Shown: piece after piece, positions 1-5,952 of the stretch
How the letters are laid out: each line of letters starts with the position of its first letter
Numbering within the stretch: the first letter of the stretch is position 1
Source of the DNA: Polaromonas sp. YR568
Lineage (GTDB): Bacteria; Pseudomonadota; Gammaproteobacteria; Burkholderiales; Burkholderiaceae
Direction of reading: 5' to 3'
Length of the DNA stretch: 5,971 nucleotides
Assembly: GCA_945871335.1 (NCBI GenBank)
Contig: CAMBWM010000149.1
Location: 1 to 5,971 of the forward strand
Position numbers and translations under genes: made by a program
Notes under the pieces: generated by a model
Database searches by the model: none
Told to the model about the DNA's origin: nothing
The model's input: the letters and a program-made list of their open reading frames with translations, nothing else

Positions 1-39
1 CAAAATATTATCTCAGAGTTTTCCATAATAGATAAAGTA

Positions 40-69
40 TTGACAACTTAGAAAATTTTCTCCAATATT
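40..69 (+). promoter_or_regulatory. Candidate sigma70 promoter for the TonB receptor/DUF3445 unit
   Basis: A perfect -35 hexamer TTGACA (40-45) is followed after 18 bases by AATATT (64-69), which matches 4 of 6 positions of the -10 consensus. Transcription would start near 76, giving a leader of about 20 bases that just includes the ribosome binding site of the receptor gene. The region is very AT-rich, so chance matches are easy; the exact -35 and its suitable distance from the gene are the main support. Confidence 0.45.
51..60. repeat. Perfect 10-bp palindrome in the promoter spacer
   Basis: GAAAATTTTC reads the same on both strands and lies between the proposed -35 and -10 hexamers of the receptor promoter. 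A repressor bound here would block RNA polymerase, so it is a possible operator. The surrounding sequence is AT-rich and the palindrome is short, so it may be fortuitous. It does not resemble the 19-bp Fur consensus. Confidence 0.3.
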
Positions 70-95
70 AGGCTTTCTTTTAAAGGATACAACCC

Positions 96-2303
96 ATGAC
101 CCACTTTGTCCCTTTTCTACGTCTCTCGCCAGTGGCGCTCGCCATCGCCATGCTGGCCCCCTGGTCGGCGCATGCCCAACAAGGTCAACCGGCTCCAACT
201 GGGACAGGCAGTGGGCAAGCGGCATCGGTTGCCACCGTCTTAGAGAGTGTTGAGGTTACGGCGTTGAAAACACGCAAAAGCTTGCAAGATGTTCCTGCAT
301 CAGTCACTGCGCTGACCGCCGACGACCTGGCTCGCGCCGGCATCGTGAGCTCTGCAGATATTCAACAGAAGGTGCCTGGGCTGAGTCTGTCCTCTGGTGG
401 TCGCGAGACCAACCTGGCAATCCGCGGCGTGTCCAACAACGTGCGCAGCATCGGGGCCGATCCTTCCAATGCCGTGCACCTTGACGGCGTCTACCTGCCA
501 CGATCCAGCATGGCGCTGACCGAACTGTTCGATCTCCAGCGTGTCGAGGTGCTGAAAGGCCCGGAGGGAACCTTGTATGGCCGAAATGCGACGGGTGGTG
601 CCATCAACGTGGTGACGCGTGCACCCACCGCCAAGCCTGGAGCTGAGGGGTTCGTGGGCTCGGGTTCGCTAGGCCTGAGACGAACACAGATGGCGTTGGG
701 AGGTGGCACGGATGATCTGTCCGGCCGCCTCGCGGTGGCTTATTCAAAGGACGACGGCTACACGCGTAACCTGAGCACTGGTTCTGGGCTGGATACTAAC
801 GATTTCAAGGCTTTCCGCGGCAAGGTGCGTATGGCGCTGGGCAAGGACGCTAATCTCACTCTGCTGGCCCAGGCATCCGAAGACAAGGGCACGCTCGGAT
901 ACGGCGTATCCACCGACACCGGAATTACCGGGCCGCTTTACCCTTACTCGCTAGGCGATCCAGACTACCGCCTGACTGGGGCGGACCACCGTACGAACGC
1001 CCGCAACATCCGACTGGACTCCCCCGTCACCAGCTCGCGCAAGACCAACGTCATGGCGGCCACCGTGAACTGGGACCTCGGCCCAATCGGGTTCAAGTCC
1101 ATCACCGGAATCACGAGTTTCAAGAGCGGTGATCAGAATGACGTCGACTGGACGGGCGCCAAGCTGGAAACGCAGGACACCACCACCGACGTCAAGTCTA
1201 CATCGCAGGAGTTCCAGTTCTTCAGCCAAGGGGATGGGCCTCTGGAGTGGACGGCGGGCGTCTTCCTCTACCGCGACAAGGGTACCGAGACGCTGGACTG
1301 GCTGCTGCATGGGGCCGTCAACTGCGGTGTGCCGGGTAGTTGCGCTTTTGCACGTCAGACAGTAAAAAGCAACGGTAACTCAGAGGCGGTCTTTGGCCAG
1401 GCGACTTACCGATTCACGCGAGAGTGGTCTGGTGTGTTGGGTACGCGCTACAGCCGCGACACCAAGGAGGGCGATGCAACTAACCGAAGGTCGGCTGCGA
1501 ACTTCGTTGGCGACGTCAGCTTCTCGTCTTTCACACCCAAAGCACAACTGCAATGGACGCCCTATAAGGGTCTGATGGCGTATGCCGGCGTGTCAAAGGG
1601 ATTCAAGAGTGGCGGCTTCAACTTTGGCCGTGCCGGGATCGAGAAGTTCGAGCCCGAAAGCATTGTGGCCAACGAGGTAGGCGTGCGCAGCACTTTGATG
1701 GGCGGGGCGCTGTCGCTGAATGCCTCTGCCTTCAATTACGACTACAAGGACCTGCAGTTGCGCACGGCTGTGATGGACGCCGTGTCGGGTAAATTTGTGG
1801 TGAACGTCAACAACGCCTCTAAGGCCAAAGTTCAGGGCCTTGAGTTGAGTGCCGATATGGCGCTGGGTGCGGGCTTCGGTGGTGGCCTGGCGGCCGCCTA
1901 CATCGACAGCGAACTGATGAACTACGTGTCCCCATCGACGAGAAAAGACCTCAGCGGTATGCAGTTGCCGCTCACGCCCAAGAGCAGCGGCTCGTTCTGG
2001 CTGGACCACAAAGTTGCGATGGCCGGAGGTCAACTCCGCAGCCACCTCGAGTACAACTACCGAAGCAGCGTGGTCTTCCCCTTAACGCTGGACCAGGCGA
2101 ACAATAAGGGAGAGGCCTACGGGCTGGTCAATGCATCGGTTCGTTGGTCGGCTCCAAAGGACGCCTGGTACCTGCAGGCCGGCGTGCGAAACGCCACCGA
2201 CAAGCTCTACCGCACGATGCGCGCCGATTACACTTTTGGCGGTGTCGTGGAGAGCTACGGTGCGCCGCGGACCTACGAACTCCGGCTCGGCTTCAAGTAC
2301 TGA
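96..2303 (+). CDS. TonB-dependent outer-membrane receptor, substrate unknown
   Basis: Outer-membrane active transporter that imports a ligand using energy from TonB-ExbB-ExbD. The 735 residues show a signal peptide (about 1-27, cleavage after Ala-His-Ala), a short Gly/Gln-rich linker, a TonB-box-like segment (ESVEVTA, 50-56), and a plug domain (about 60-175). The plug has the signatures LAIRGVS, HLDGVYLPR and GPEGTLYGRNATGGAINVV (155-173). The rest is a beta-barrel rich in alternating and aromatic residues, ending ELRLGFKY with the usual terminal aromatic. Two cysteines six apart (C410, C416) probably form a disulfide in a surface loop. Length is normal for the family and no truncation is visible. 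The start is supported by AAAGGA (82-87), 8 bases before ATG. The GPxGTLYGRNATGGAIN motif is common in receptors of proteobacteria with many carbon-source or siderophore receptors; it does not tell the substrate. The next gene follows 17 bases downstream, so the two are probably co-transcribed. Confidence 0.95.
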   Translation: MTHFVPFLRLSPVALAIAMLAPWSAHAQQGQPAPTGTGSGQAASVATVLESVEVTALKTRKSLQDVPASVTALTADDLARAGIVSSADIQQKVPGLSLSSGGRETNLAIRGVSNNVRSIGADPSNAVHLDGVYLPRSSMALTELFDLQRVEVLKGPEGTLYGRNATGGAINVVTRAPTAKPGAEGFVGSGSLGLRRTQMALGGGTDDLSGRLAVAYSKDDGYTRNLSTGSGLDTNDFKAFRGKVRMALGKDANLTLLAQASEDKGTLGYGVSTDTGITGPLYPYSLGDPDYRLTGADHRTNARNIRLDSPVTSSRKTNVMAATVNWDLGPIGFKSITGITSFKSGDQNDVDWTGAKLETQDTTTDVKSTSQEFQFFSQGDGPLEWTAGVFLYRDKGTETLDWLLHGAVNCGVPGSCAFARQTVKSNGNSEAVFGQATYRFTREWSGVLGTRYSRDTKEGDATNRRSAANFVGDVSFSSFTPKAQLQWTPYKGLMAYAGVSKGFKSGGFNFGRAGIEKFEPESIVANEVGVRSTLMGGALSLNASAFNYDYKDLQLRTAVMDAVSGKFVVNVNNASKAKVQGLELSADMALGAGFGGGLAAAYIDSELMNYVSPSTRKDLSGMQLPLTPKSSGSFWLDHKVAMAGGQLRSHLEYNYRSSVVFPLTLDQANNKGEAYGLVNASVRWSAPKDAWYLQAGVRNATDKLYRTMRADYTFGGVVESYGAPRTYELRLGFKY

Positions 2304-2320
2304 TTGCCGCTGCCAGCTGT

Positions 2321-3379
2321 ATGACCGAAGTCCCGTATGGCATTCAGCTGGATGCGGTTTCAGTGGATGCTGAACAGGTGCGCGCGCTACCGGGCGACCA
2401 CATGCAGTGCCTGCTACCGCCTTCCAAGACGGTGTTGATGAATGCCTATCCGGCGGGTGATCCGAGCTGGCTGCGGATTGACTCGACCTACCCTGAGCAG
2501 ATCAGGCAGCGTTTGGCGTTGCTTGCAACAAAGCGCACCTGGGTGGTCGACCGGCTTGACTCGGAGACTGTCTTGCTGGCAGAGACCGAGTTGCGTGATC
2601 GCGTTGTCCTGTGGCTCACGACTCAACATCCGCGCGCGTTCAGCCGGCAGGGCAATCACGTCACTTGCCATTTGACCGGTGTGGTCGTCGATGTCGGTCA
2701 TCAGGGCGCGGAGCCGATGGTTGCTGTGGCTGCACTGGCAACTGAGGATTTCCTGCTCATGCTGCCCTCAGAAATGGACGCGCAGGGCCAGGTCACCTAT
2801 CGTTTGATGAGCGGCGCACTGCTGTTTCCAAACGGATGGTCGTTGCGCAGCTGCTTCGATCTGCCTGACCCAGGGCCACAGCACGAGCAACTTCGCGCGC
2901 ATTGGGAAGAGGAACGCAAGTTGAGCCGTCAACGGGCACGCCTGGGTCGGACGACGCGGGAGATTCACCAGGGAGACGTGCCGCAATACGAGGCTCACCT
3001 GGCAACATCGGTCGACCGTGCGTTTCATGCCATGCGGCCTGAACGTGTGGTCTGGAGGCGAAACTGGGGCCCCCACCTATCGCCAAGGCTGTTTCGTCAT
3101 GCAGATGCGCTAGACCTTGTTCCGCCGATGACACCTGAAAGACTGCAGGAGAATGGATTCATTCGCTCCGAGCACCAGACGCTTGTGAAACTGCCTCAAA
3201 GTACTGCGATCGCGTTCGGCCTGAAGACCTACCTGTGGCCCATGCGGGACATGTTGGCAGACCTACAGGTGCGTAGCGCCCTTAAAGTCGCCGCGGAAAG
3301 CACCTGGCCCGAGACCCGCGATTACATGAGGGGTCGCCACGAAGTCCTGATGACTTTGCTAGATAAGCAGGTCCATTAG
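2321..3379 (+). CDS. DUF3445 protein, heme-dependent oxidative N-demethylase (HODM) alpha-subunit-like
   Basis: A 352-residue soluble protein with no signal peptide or membrane segment. I recognise the DUF3445/HODM-alpha family from ordered motifs: WLRID (50-54) followed by a Tyr and a helical segment with LL and KR; FPNGW (169-173); ERVVWRRNW (241-249) with a nearby SPRLF; and EHQTLVKLPQSTAIAFGLKTY (284-304), which matches the family pattern E-x-QTL-x-(R/K)LP-(x)-(T)-A-(x)2-F-x-I/L-x-TY. In characterised HODM from Pseudomonas the alpha subunit carries heme and demethylates dimethylamine with O2, with flavin/iron-sulfur and folate-binding partner subunits; none of those partners is in this window, so the substrate and electron source here are unknown. 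An open frame extends upstream to 2144 inside the receptor gene, but ATG 2321 is preferred because it falls just after the receptor stop. No clear Shine-Dalgarno precedes it, which suggests translational coupling. ATG 2402 is a less likely alternative start. Confidence 0.8.
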   Translation: MTEVPYGIQLDAVSVDAEQVRALPGDHMQCLLPPSKTVLMNAYPAGDPSWLRIDSTYPEQIRQRLALLATKRTWVVDRLDSETVLLAETELRDRVVLWLTTQHPRAFSRQGNHVTCHLTGVVVDVGHQGAEPMVAVAALATEDFLLMLPSEMDAQGQVTYRLMSGALLFPNGWSLRSCFDLPDPGPQHEQLRAHWEEERKLSRQRARLGRTTREIHQGDVPQYEAHLATSVDRAFHAMRPERVVWRRNWGPHLSPRLFRHADALDLVPPMTPERLQENGFIRSEHQTLVKLPQSTAIAFGLKTYLWPMRDMLADLQVRSALKVAAESTWPETRDYMRGRHEVLMTLLDKQVH

Positions 3380-3532
3380 TGTGCTTTAGAGTAGATGACG
3401 ATTCTGTCTTAACTGAGCGTTTTTTTATGCATCAGTCATAACGGCGATGGAGCAATACAAGTGCACTGCCGAATCCGGAGAAATCACCGCGACCCGGAAC
3501 GGCCTATCTTTTGATGACCTTTAATAATTTCA
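3380..3532. other. AT-rich non-coding spacer between convergent genes
   Basis: This 153-base stretch separates the 3' ends of the DUF3445 gene (plus) and the small membrane-protein gene (minus). I see no convincing gene in it on either strand. It contains a T7 tract (3420-3426) enclosed by short inverted arms, and the left arm of the inverted repeat that overlaps the small gene's stop. A terminator is expected here for both genes, but no GC-rich hairpin followed by a T-run is evident. One minus-strand frame (to 3484) would become coding only if the T8 tract in the small gene lost one base. Confidence 0.6.
3412..3436. repeat. Short inverted repeat around a T7 tract
   Basis: ACTGAGC (3412-3418) can pair with GC-A-TCAGT (3429-3436) with one bulged A, leaving a loop that holds seven consecutive T residues. 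Because the T-run lies in the loop and not after the stem, this is not a standard intrinsic terminator, although it is the only structured element just after the DUF3445 gene. It may be fortuitous. Confidence 0.25.
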
Positions 3533-3538
3533 TCAAAA
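3509..3538. repeat. 9-bp perfect inverted repeat overlapping the stop of the small gene
   Basis: TTTTGATGA (3509-3517) and TCATCAAAA (3530-3538) are exact reverse complements separated by 12 AT-rich bases. On the minus strand the stem begins in the last Phe codon of the 44-residue gene and includes its TGA stop. There is no T-tract after the stem on either strand, so termination by the usual mechanism is doubtful. It could protect the mRNA 3' end, act as a weak terminator, or bind a protein. Confidence 0.5.
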
Positions 3539-3667
3539 AGCCGCGATAAAAAGAGCAAAAAAAATCGCAAAAAGCAAGCAAGCAATCATGAAGGTAAACC
3601 TGGGACTAACAGGTTCATCCTGATTGACATCAACTTCCTCGGAAACGATCACATTGCGCTCATCCAT
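3533..3667 (-). CDS. Small single-pass membrane protein (44 aa), function unknown
   Basis: I do not recognise this protein. It has 44 residues in two parts: a polar, acidic N-terminal half (residues 1-23, with eight Asp/Glu, two Arg and two Pro) and a strongly hydrophobic C-terminal half (24-44: FTFMIACLLF, then Ala/Ile/Phe/Leu to the end). This is the layout of a C-tail-anchored inner-membrane miniprotein, probably with the N-terminus in the cytoplasm. The ATG is preceded by AGAGG (3674-3678 on the plus strand) with a 6-base spacing, better than the ribosome binding sites of its neighbours. A promoter-like pair lies upstream (3742-3769). The hydrophobic helix explains the T-rich tracts, including T8 (3557-3564) encoding Ile-Phe-Phe. 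Loss of one T would give a 60-residue version ending at 3484 with a basic tail, so a frameshift or slippage is possible. The gene lies 128 bases downstream of the LysR gene, same strand, and could be independent. A spurious frame remains possible. Confidence 0.6.
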   Translation of the reverse strand: MDERNVIVSEEVDVNQDEPVSPRFTFMIACLLFAIFFALFIAAF

Positions 3668-3741
3668 TGGATACCTCTGTGAATAAAAGTGAACATACTT
3701 AAGTGATGGTCAATCAATACAGATGCTATGCATTTACAGAT

Positions 3742-3769
3742 TTTAAATTATTGCGCAACTGCTGGTCAA
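3742..3769 (-). promoter_or_regulatory. Candidate promoter for the small membrane-protein gene
   Basis: On the minus strand TTGACC (3764-3769, 5 of 6 to the -35 consensus) is followed after 16 bases by TTTAAA (3742-3747, 4 of 6 to the -10). Transcription would start near 3735, leaving a leader of about 68 bases before the ATG at 3667. The setting is AT-rich and the -10 is imperfect, so this is tentative. If real, the small gene is transcribed independently of the LysR gene upstream of it. Confidence 0.3.
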
Positions 3770-3795
3770 CATTCGAATTAGCAATTAACGAACAC

Positions 3796-4707
3796 CTAAT
3801 GCGCCAGCGCAGCGGTGGCGCCCCGGCGCAGCGCATCTGTAAGAGATTGCAGCAGCACCGACTCCAGTTTCCAGCAATGCCAGTACAAGGCCACGGGTAA
3901 GCGCACCGTGGGCGCCAGATCGCAGAGCTGCCCGCTTTGCAGCAGCGCTTGCACCTGCAAAAGTGGCACCACAGTGGCGCCCCAACCGTCTATGGCTGCA
4001 CGCACGCGGCCATGAGCGCTGGGCAGAAAGTTTTGTTGCAATCCTGGAGTTTTGAGACCACAGACCTTGCGCACAAAGCGCGCTTGCAAATCGTCTTTGC
4101 GGTTAAAGGCCAAAAAGCTCATGTTTCGCAGGGCGTGTGCGGTCAGGCCAGCTGGGCAGTGTGCTTGCGCATAGTCGGGGCTGGCCACGGCCACATAGTC
4201 CATCACACCCAGCTGCACCACCTGGCAGCCCCGTAGCGGTTTGGCAAGCGCGGTGACGCAGCCTTGCACCTGGCCCTCGCGCAGCCACTCGTGAGTGAAG
4301 TCCTGGTCATCGGTAATGATCTCCAGCGCTATGCCGGCTTGCGCCAGCGCTTGCAAAGCCGGCAACACCCACGTGGCAATGCTGTCGGCGTTGACGGCGA
4401 TGGCCAATCGCTCCTGCCCCTGCGCGCTGGGGGACTCCCGCGGGACCAGGGCTTGCAAATCGCGGTCTAGGTCGGCGCGCAAGAGGCGCAGTTGCAAGGC
4501 GTGCTTGAGTAAATAGCGCCCTGCAGAGGTAGCTTTGAGCGGCCTCGTGCGCACGATGAGCACCGCACCGGCTTGCATCTCCAGCGTGCGCAGGCGCTGC
4601 GATACGGCGGACTGCGTGATGGACAATCGCGTCGCTGCCCGGTCAAAACTACCTTCTTCGACGATGACCGCCAGACACTCGAGCGTGTTGGAATCAAAGA
4701 TTTGCAT
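3796..4707 (-). CDS. argP: LysR-family regulator of the ArgP/LysG type
   Basis: A 303-residue DNA-binding regulator; E. coli ArgP is 297. The N-terminal winged helix-turn-helix is clear: GSFDRAATRLSITQSAVSQRL (19-39) and the following LE, with VRT at 52-54. The effector domain opens with LAIAVNADSIATWVLPAL (101-118), the segment most typical of ArgP, and the C-terminus has LYWH (274-277) and LTDAL as in ArgP. In enterobacteria ArgP senses lysine and arginine and activates argO and lysine-repressed genes; in LysG relatives it drives lysE exporters. Here it faces ald instead, so its effector may differ and the symbol names the family only. ATG 4707 is the first usable start, since an in-frame TGA lies just upstream. 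The ribosome binding site is weak (GAAAG, 3 bases before ATG). Its proposed promoter would give an almost leaderless mRNA, and a dyad in that promoter suggests autoregulation. Confidence 0.88.
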   Translation of the reverse strand: MQIFDSNTLECLAVIVEEGSFDRAATRLSITQSAVSQRLRTLEMQAGAVLIVRTRPLKATSAGRYLLKHALQLRLLRADLDRDLQALVPRESPSAQGQERLAIAVNADSIATWVLPALQALAQAGIALEIITDDQDFTHEWLREGQVQGCVTALAKPLRGCQVVQLGVMDYVAVASPDYAQAHCPAGLTAHALRNMSFLAFNRKDDLQARFVRKVCGLKTPGLQQNFLPSAHGRVRAAIDGWGATVVPLLQVQALLQSGQLCDLAPTVRLPVALYWHCWKLESVLLQSLTDALRRGATAALAH

Positions 4708-4716
4708 TGGCTTTCA

Positions 4717-4746
4717 ATTATTAGCAACGCTAATGAATATAGTCAA
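4717..4746 (-). promoter_or_regulatory. Candidate promoter of the ArgP-like gene
   Basis: On the minus strand TTGACT (4741-4746, 5 of 6) is followed after 18 bases by AATAAT (4717-4722, 5 of 6). The start point would fall near 4710, only about 3 bases before the ATG at 4707, so the transcript would be leaderless or nearly so, in keeping with the poor ribosome binding site. The dyad at 4720-4734 fills the spacer and touches the -10. Confidence 0.45.
4720..4734. promoter_or_regulatory. Dyad ATTAGC-N3-GCTAAT, probable LysR-type operator
   Basis: Two exact 6-base arms are separated by AAC, and the dyad contains the T-N11-A pattern of LysR-family recognition sites. It lies in the 112-base divergent region between the ArgP-like gene and ald, overlapping the former's predicted -10 and spacer. 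Binding there would repress the regulator's own gene, as is usual in this family, and could place the protein for activation of ald. Its centre (4727) is about 46 bases upstream of a possible ald start near 4773. That the ArgP-like protein binds here is inference. Confidence 0.55.
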
Positions 4747-4766
4747 ATTTTCATAAAACTGTTAAT
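4738..4766 (+). promoter_or_regulatory. Weak promoter-like region for ald
   Basis: Two poor candidates are visible. GTTAAT (4761-4766) matches 4 of 6 of the -10 consensus but has no good -35 at the right distance, which would fit an activator-dependent promoter served by the dyad just upstream. TATAGT (4738-4743) matches 5 of 6 of the -10 but its -35 (TTCAAT, 4713-4718) is poor and would place the dyad within the spacer. I cannot choose between them. Confidence 0.25.
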
Positions 4767-4819
4767 TCTTTCGGGTCTGACTCACACTGCCGGACACCAC
4801 CACTTACCGGAGATACTTG

Positions 4820-5935
4820 ATGCTAATCGGCCTGCCCACAGAAATCAAAAATCATGAATATCGTGTCGGTCTGACGCCAGCTAGCGTGCGCGAGTTGTGC
4901 GGCCATGGCCACAGCGTGCTGGTGCAAAGCGGTGCTGGCCAGGCTATTGGTTTGTCCGACGCGCTCTATCAAGCCGCTGGCGCCACGCTGGTGCCCGATG
5001 CGGCTAGCGTGTTTGCGCAGGCCGATATGGTCGTCAAGGTCAAGGAGCCGCAGCCCGAGGAATGCGCGATGTTGCGCCCCGGTCAGATTCTGTATACCTA
5101 CCTACACCTTGCCCCGGACCCGGCTCAGACCGCTGCCTTGGTCCAGTCGGGCGCCATATGTATCGCCTACGAGACCATTACCGGCGTCAACGGCGGCTTG
5201 CCACTGTTGGCACCCATGAGCGAGGTAGCTGGCCGCATGGCTGTGCAAGCGGGCGCGGCGCATTTGGAAAAGTCCAAGGGCGGCATGGGTGTATTGCTTG
5301 GCGGCGTGCCGGGCGTGCTTTCGGCGCATGTGGTCATTCTGGGGGCGGGCGTGGTCGGCACCCATGCTTTGCAAATGGCCGTCGGCATGGGCGCGCGCGT
5401 CACCGTGATTGATCGCAATGTAGACCGCCTGCGCCAGCTCGATCTTGTTTTTGGCAATCGCATCCAGACGCTGTACAGCAGCGTGCAAAACCTGGAGGAC
5501 GCTGTGCTCGATGCCGAGTTGGTCATCGGCGGCGTGCTCGTCCCGGGTGCGTCGGCGCCTAAGCTGGTGACGCGGGCCATGGTGGAATCAATGAAAAAAG
5601 GCGCTGTGGTGGTGGATGTGGCCATCGACCAGGGCGGCTGCTTCGAGACCTCGTACGCCACCACTCATGCCGAACCCACCTTTGTTGTGCATGGCGTGGT
5701 GCACTACTGCGTGGCCAACATGCCCGGCGCGGTTGCGCGCACCTCTACTTTTGCGCTGAACAACGCCACCATCGGCCACGCCTTAGCCATCGCCAACAAA
5801 GGCTGGAAGCAAGCCCTGCTTGACGACGTTCACCTGCGCCATGGGCTTAACGTGGCGCTGGGCCAGGTCAGCTACGAAGCGGTCGCCAACACCCTTGCAT
5901 ATGATTACGTGCCAGCGCAGACCTTGCTTGCTTAA
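4820..5935 (+). CDS. ald: Alanine dehydrogenase (NAD-dependent)
   Basis: Catalyses the reversible oxidative deamination of L-alanine to pyruvate and ammonium with NAD+ (EC 1.4.1.1) in the cytoplasm, allowing alanine to serve as carbon and nitrogen source or ammonium to be assimilated. The 371 residues equal the usual family length. The start IGLPTEIKNHEYRVGLTP (3-20) is diagnostic. By comparison with the Mycobacterium tuberculosis enzyme the pyruvate-site residues R15, K75 and H96 and the catalytic D270 all fall at the same positions; the dinucleotide-binding loop is GAGVVG (175-180) with D198 as the likely NAD ribose ligand. The ending, through CVANMPGAVARTSTFALNNAT, is complete. ATG 4820 is chosen over TTG 4817 because GGAGA (4809-4813) is 6 bases before it and the family begins with M-(L/I)-I-G. 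The gene is divergent from the ArgP-like regulator, its probable controller; many proteobacterial ald genes are instead linked to an Lrp-type AldR. Confidence 0.97.
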   Translation: MLIGLPTEIKNHEYRVGLTPASVRELCGHGHSVLVQSGAGQAIGLSDALYQAAGATLVPDAASVFAQADMVVKVKEPQPEECAMLRPGQILYTYLHLAPDPAQTAALVQSGAICIAYETITGVNGGLPLLAPMSEVAGRMAVQAGAAHLEKSKGGMGVLLGGVPGVLSAHVVILGAGVVGTHALQMAVGMGARVTVIDRNVDRLRQLDLVFGNRIQTLYSSVQNLEDAVLDAELVIGGVLVPGASAPKLVTRAMVESMKKGAVVVDVAIDQGGCFETSYATTHAEPTFVVHGVVHYCVANMPGAVARTSTFALNNATIGHALAIANKGWKQALLDDVHLRHGLNVALGQVSYEAVANTLAYDYVPAQTLLA

Positions 5936-5952
5936 AATGCTTAAATATAAAC

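Noticed and set aside
23..46. Fur box upstream of the receptor
   Set aside because: ATAAT/GATAA-like words occur, but only one half-site matches the GATAATGATAATCATTATC pattern and the second half is poor; AT-richness explains the resemblance.
1593..2045. 150-codon minus-strand frame within the receptor gene
   Set aside because: It is antisense to a well-supported beta-barrel; its composition reflects the complementary GC-rich codons and no domain is recognisable. The similar frames at 951-1310 and 491-709 were dropped for the same reason.
2144..2320. Upstream extension of the DUF3445 frame inside the receptor gene
   Set aside because: It would overlap the receptor's conserved C-terminal strands by 160 bases and adds residues of no recognisable family; ATG 2321 fits the operon spacing.
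3420..3426. T7 tract as intrinsic terminator of the DUF3445 gene
   Set aside because: I could not find a stable hairpin directly before the T-run; the only arms nearby place the T-run in the loop.
3557..3564. A8 run as a minus-strand intrinsic terminator for the ArgP-like gene
   Set aside because: No GC-rich stem precedes it on the minus strand, and the T-rich minus strand is explained as Phe codons of the membrane helix in the small gene.
3703..3900. 65-codon plus-strand frame in the spacer and the end of the ArgP-like gene
   Set aside because: More than half overlaps the antisense of the regulator, no ribosome binding site precedes it and the translation shows no domain or helix pattern.
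4817..4819. TTG start for ald three bases before the ATG
   Set aside because: The family begins at M-(L/I)-I-G, and GGAGA is at proper distance from ATG 4820 and too close to the TTG.
5167..5664. 165-codon minus-strand frame opposite ald
   Set aside because: It lies wholly antisense to a gene with all catalytic residues conserved and is rich in Thr/Pro/Ala, as expected of a shadow frame.
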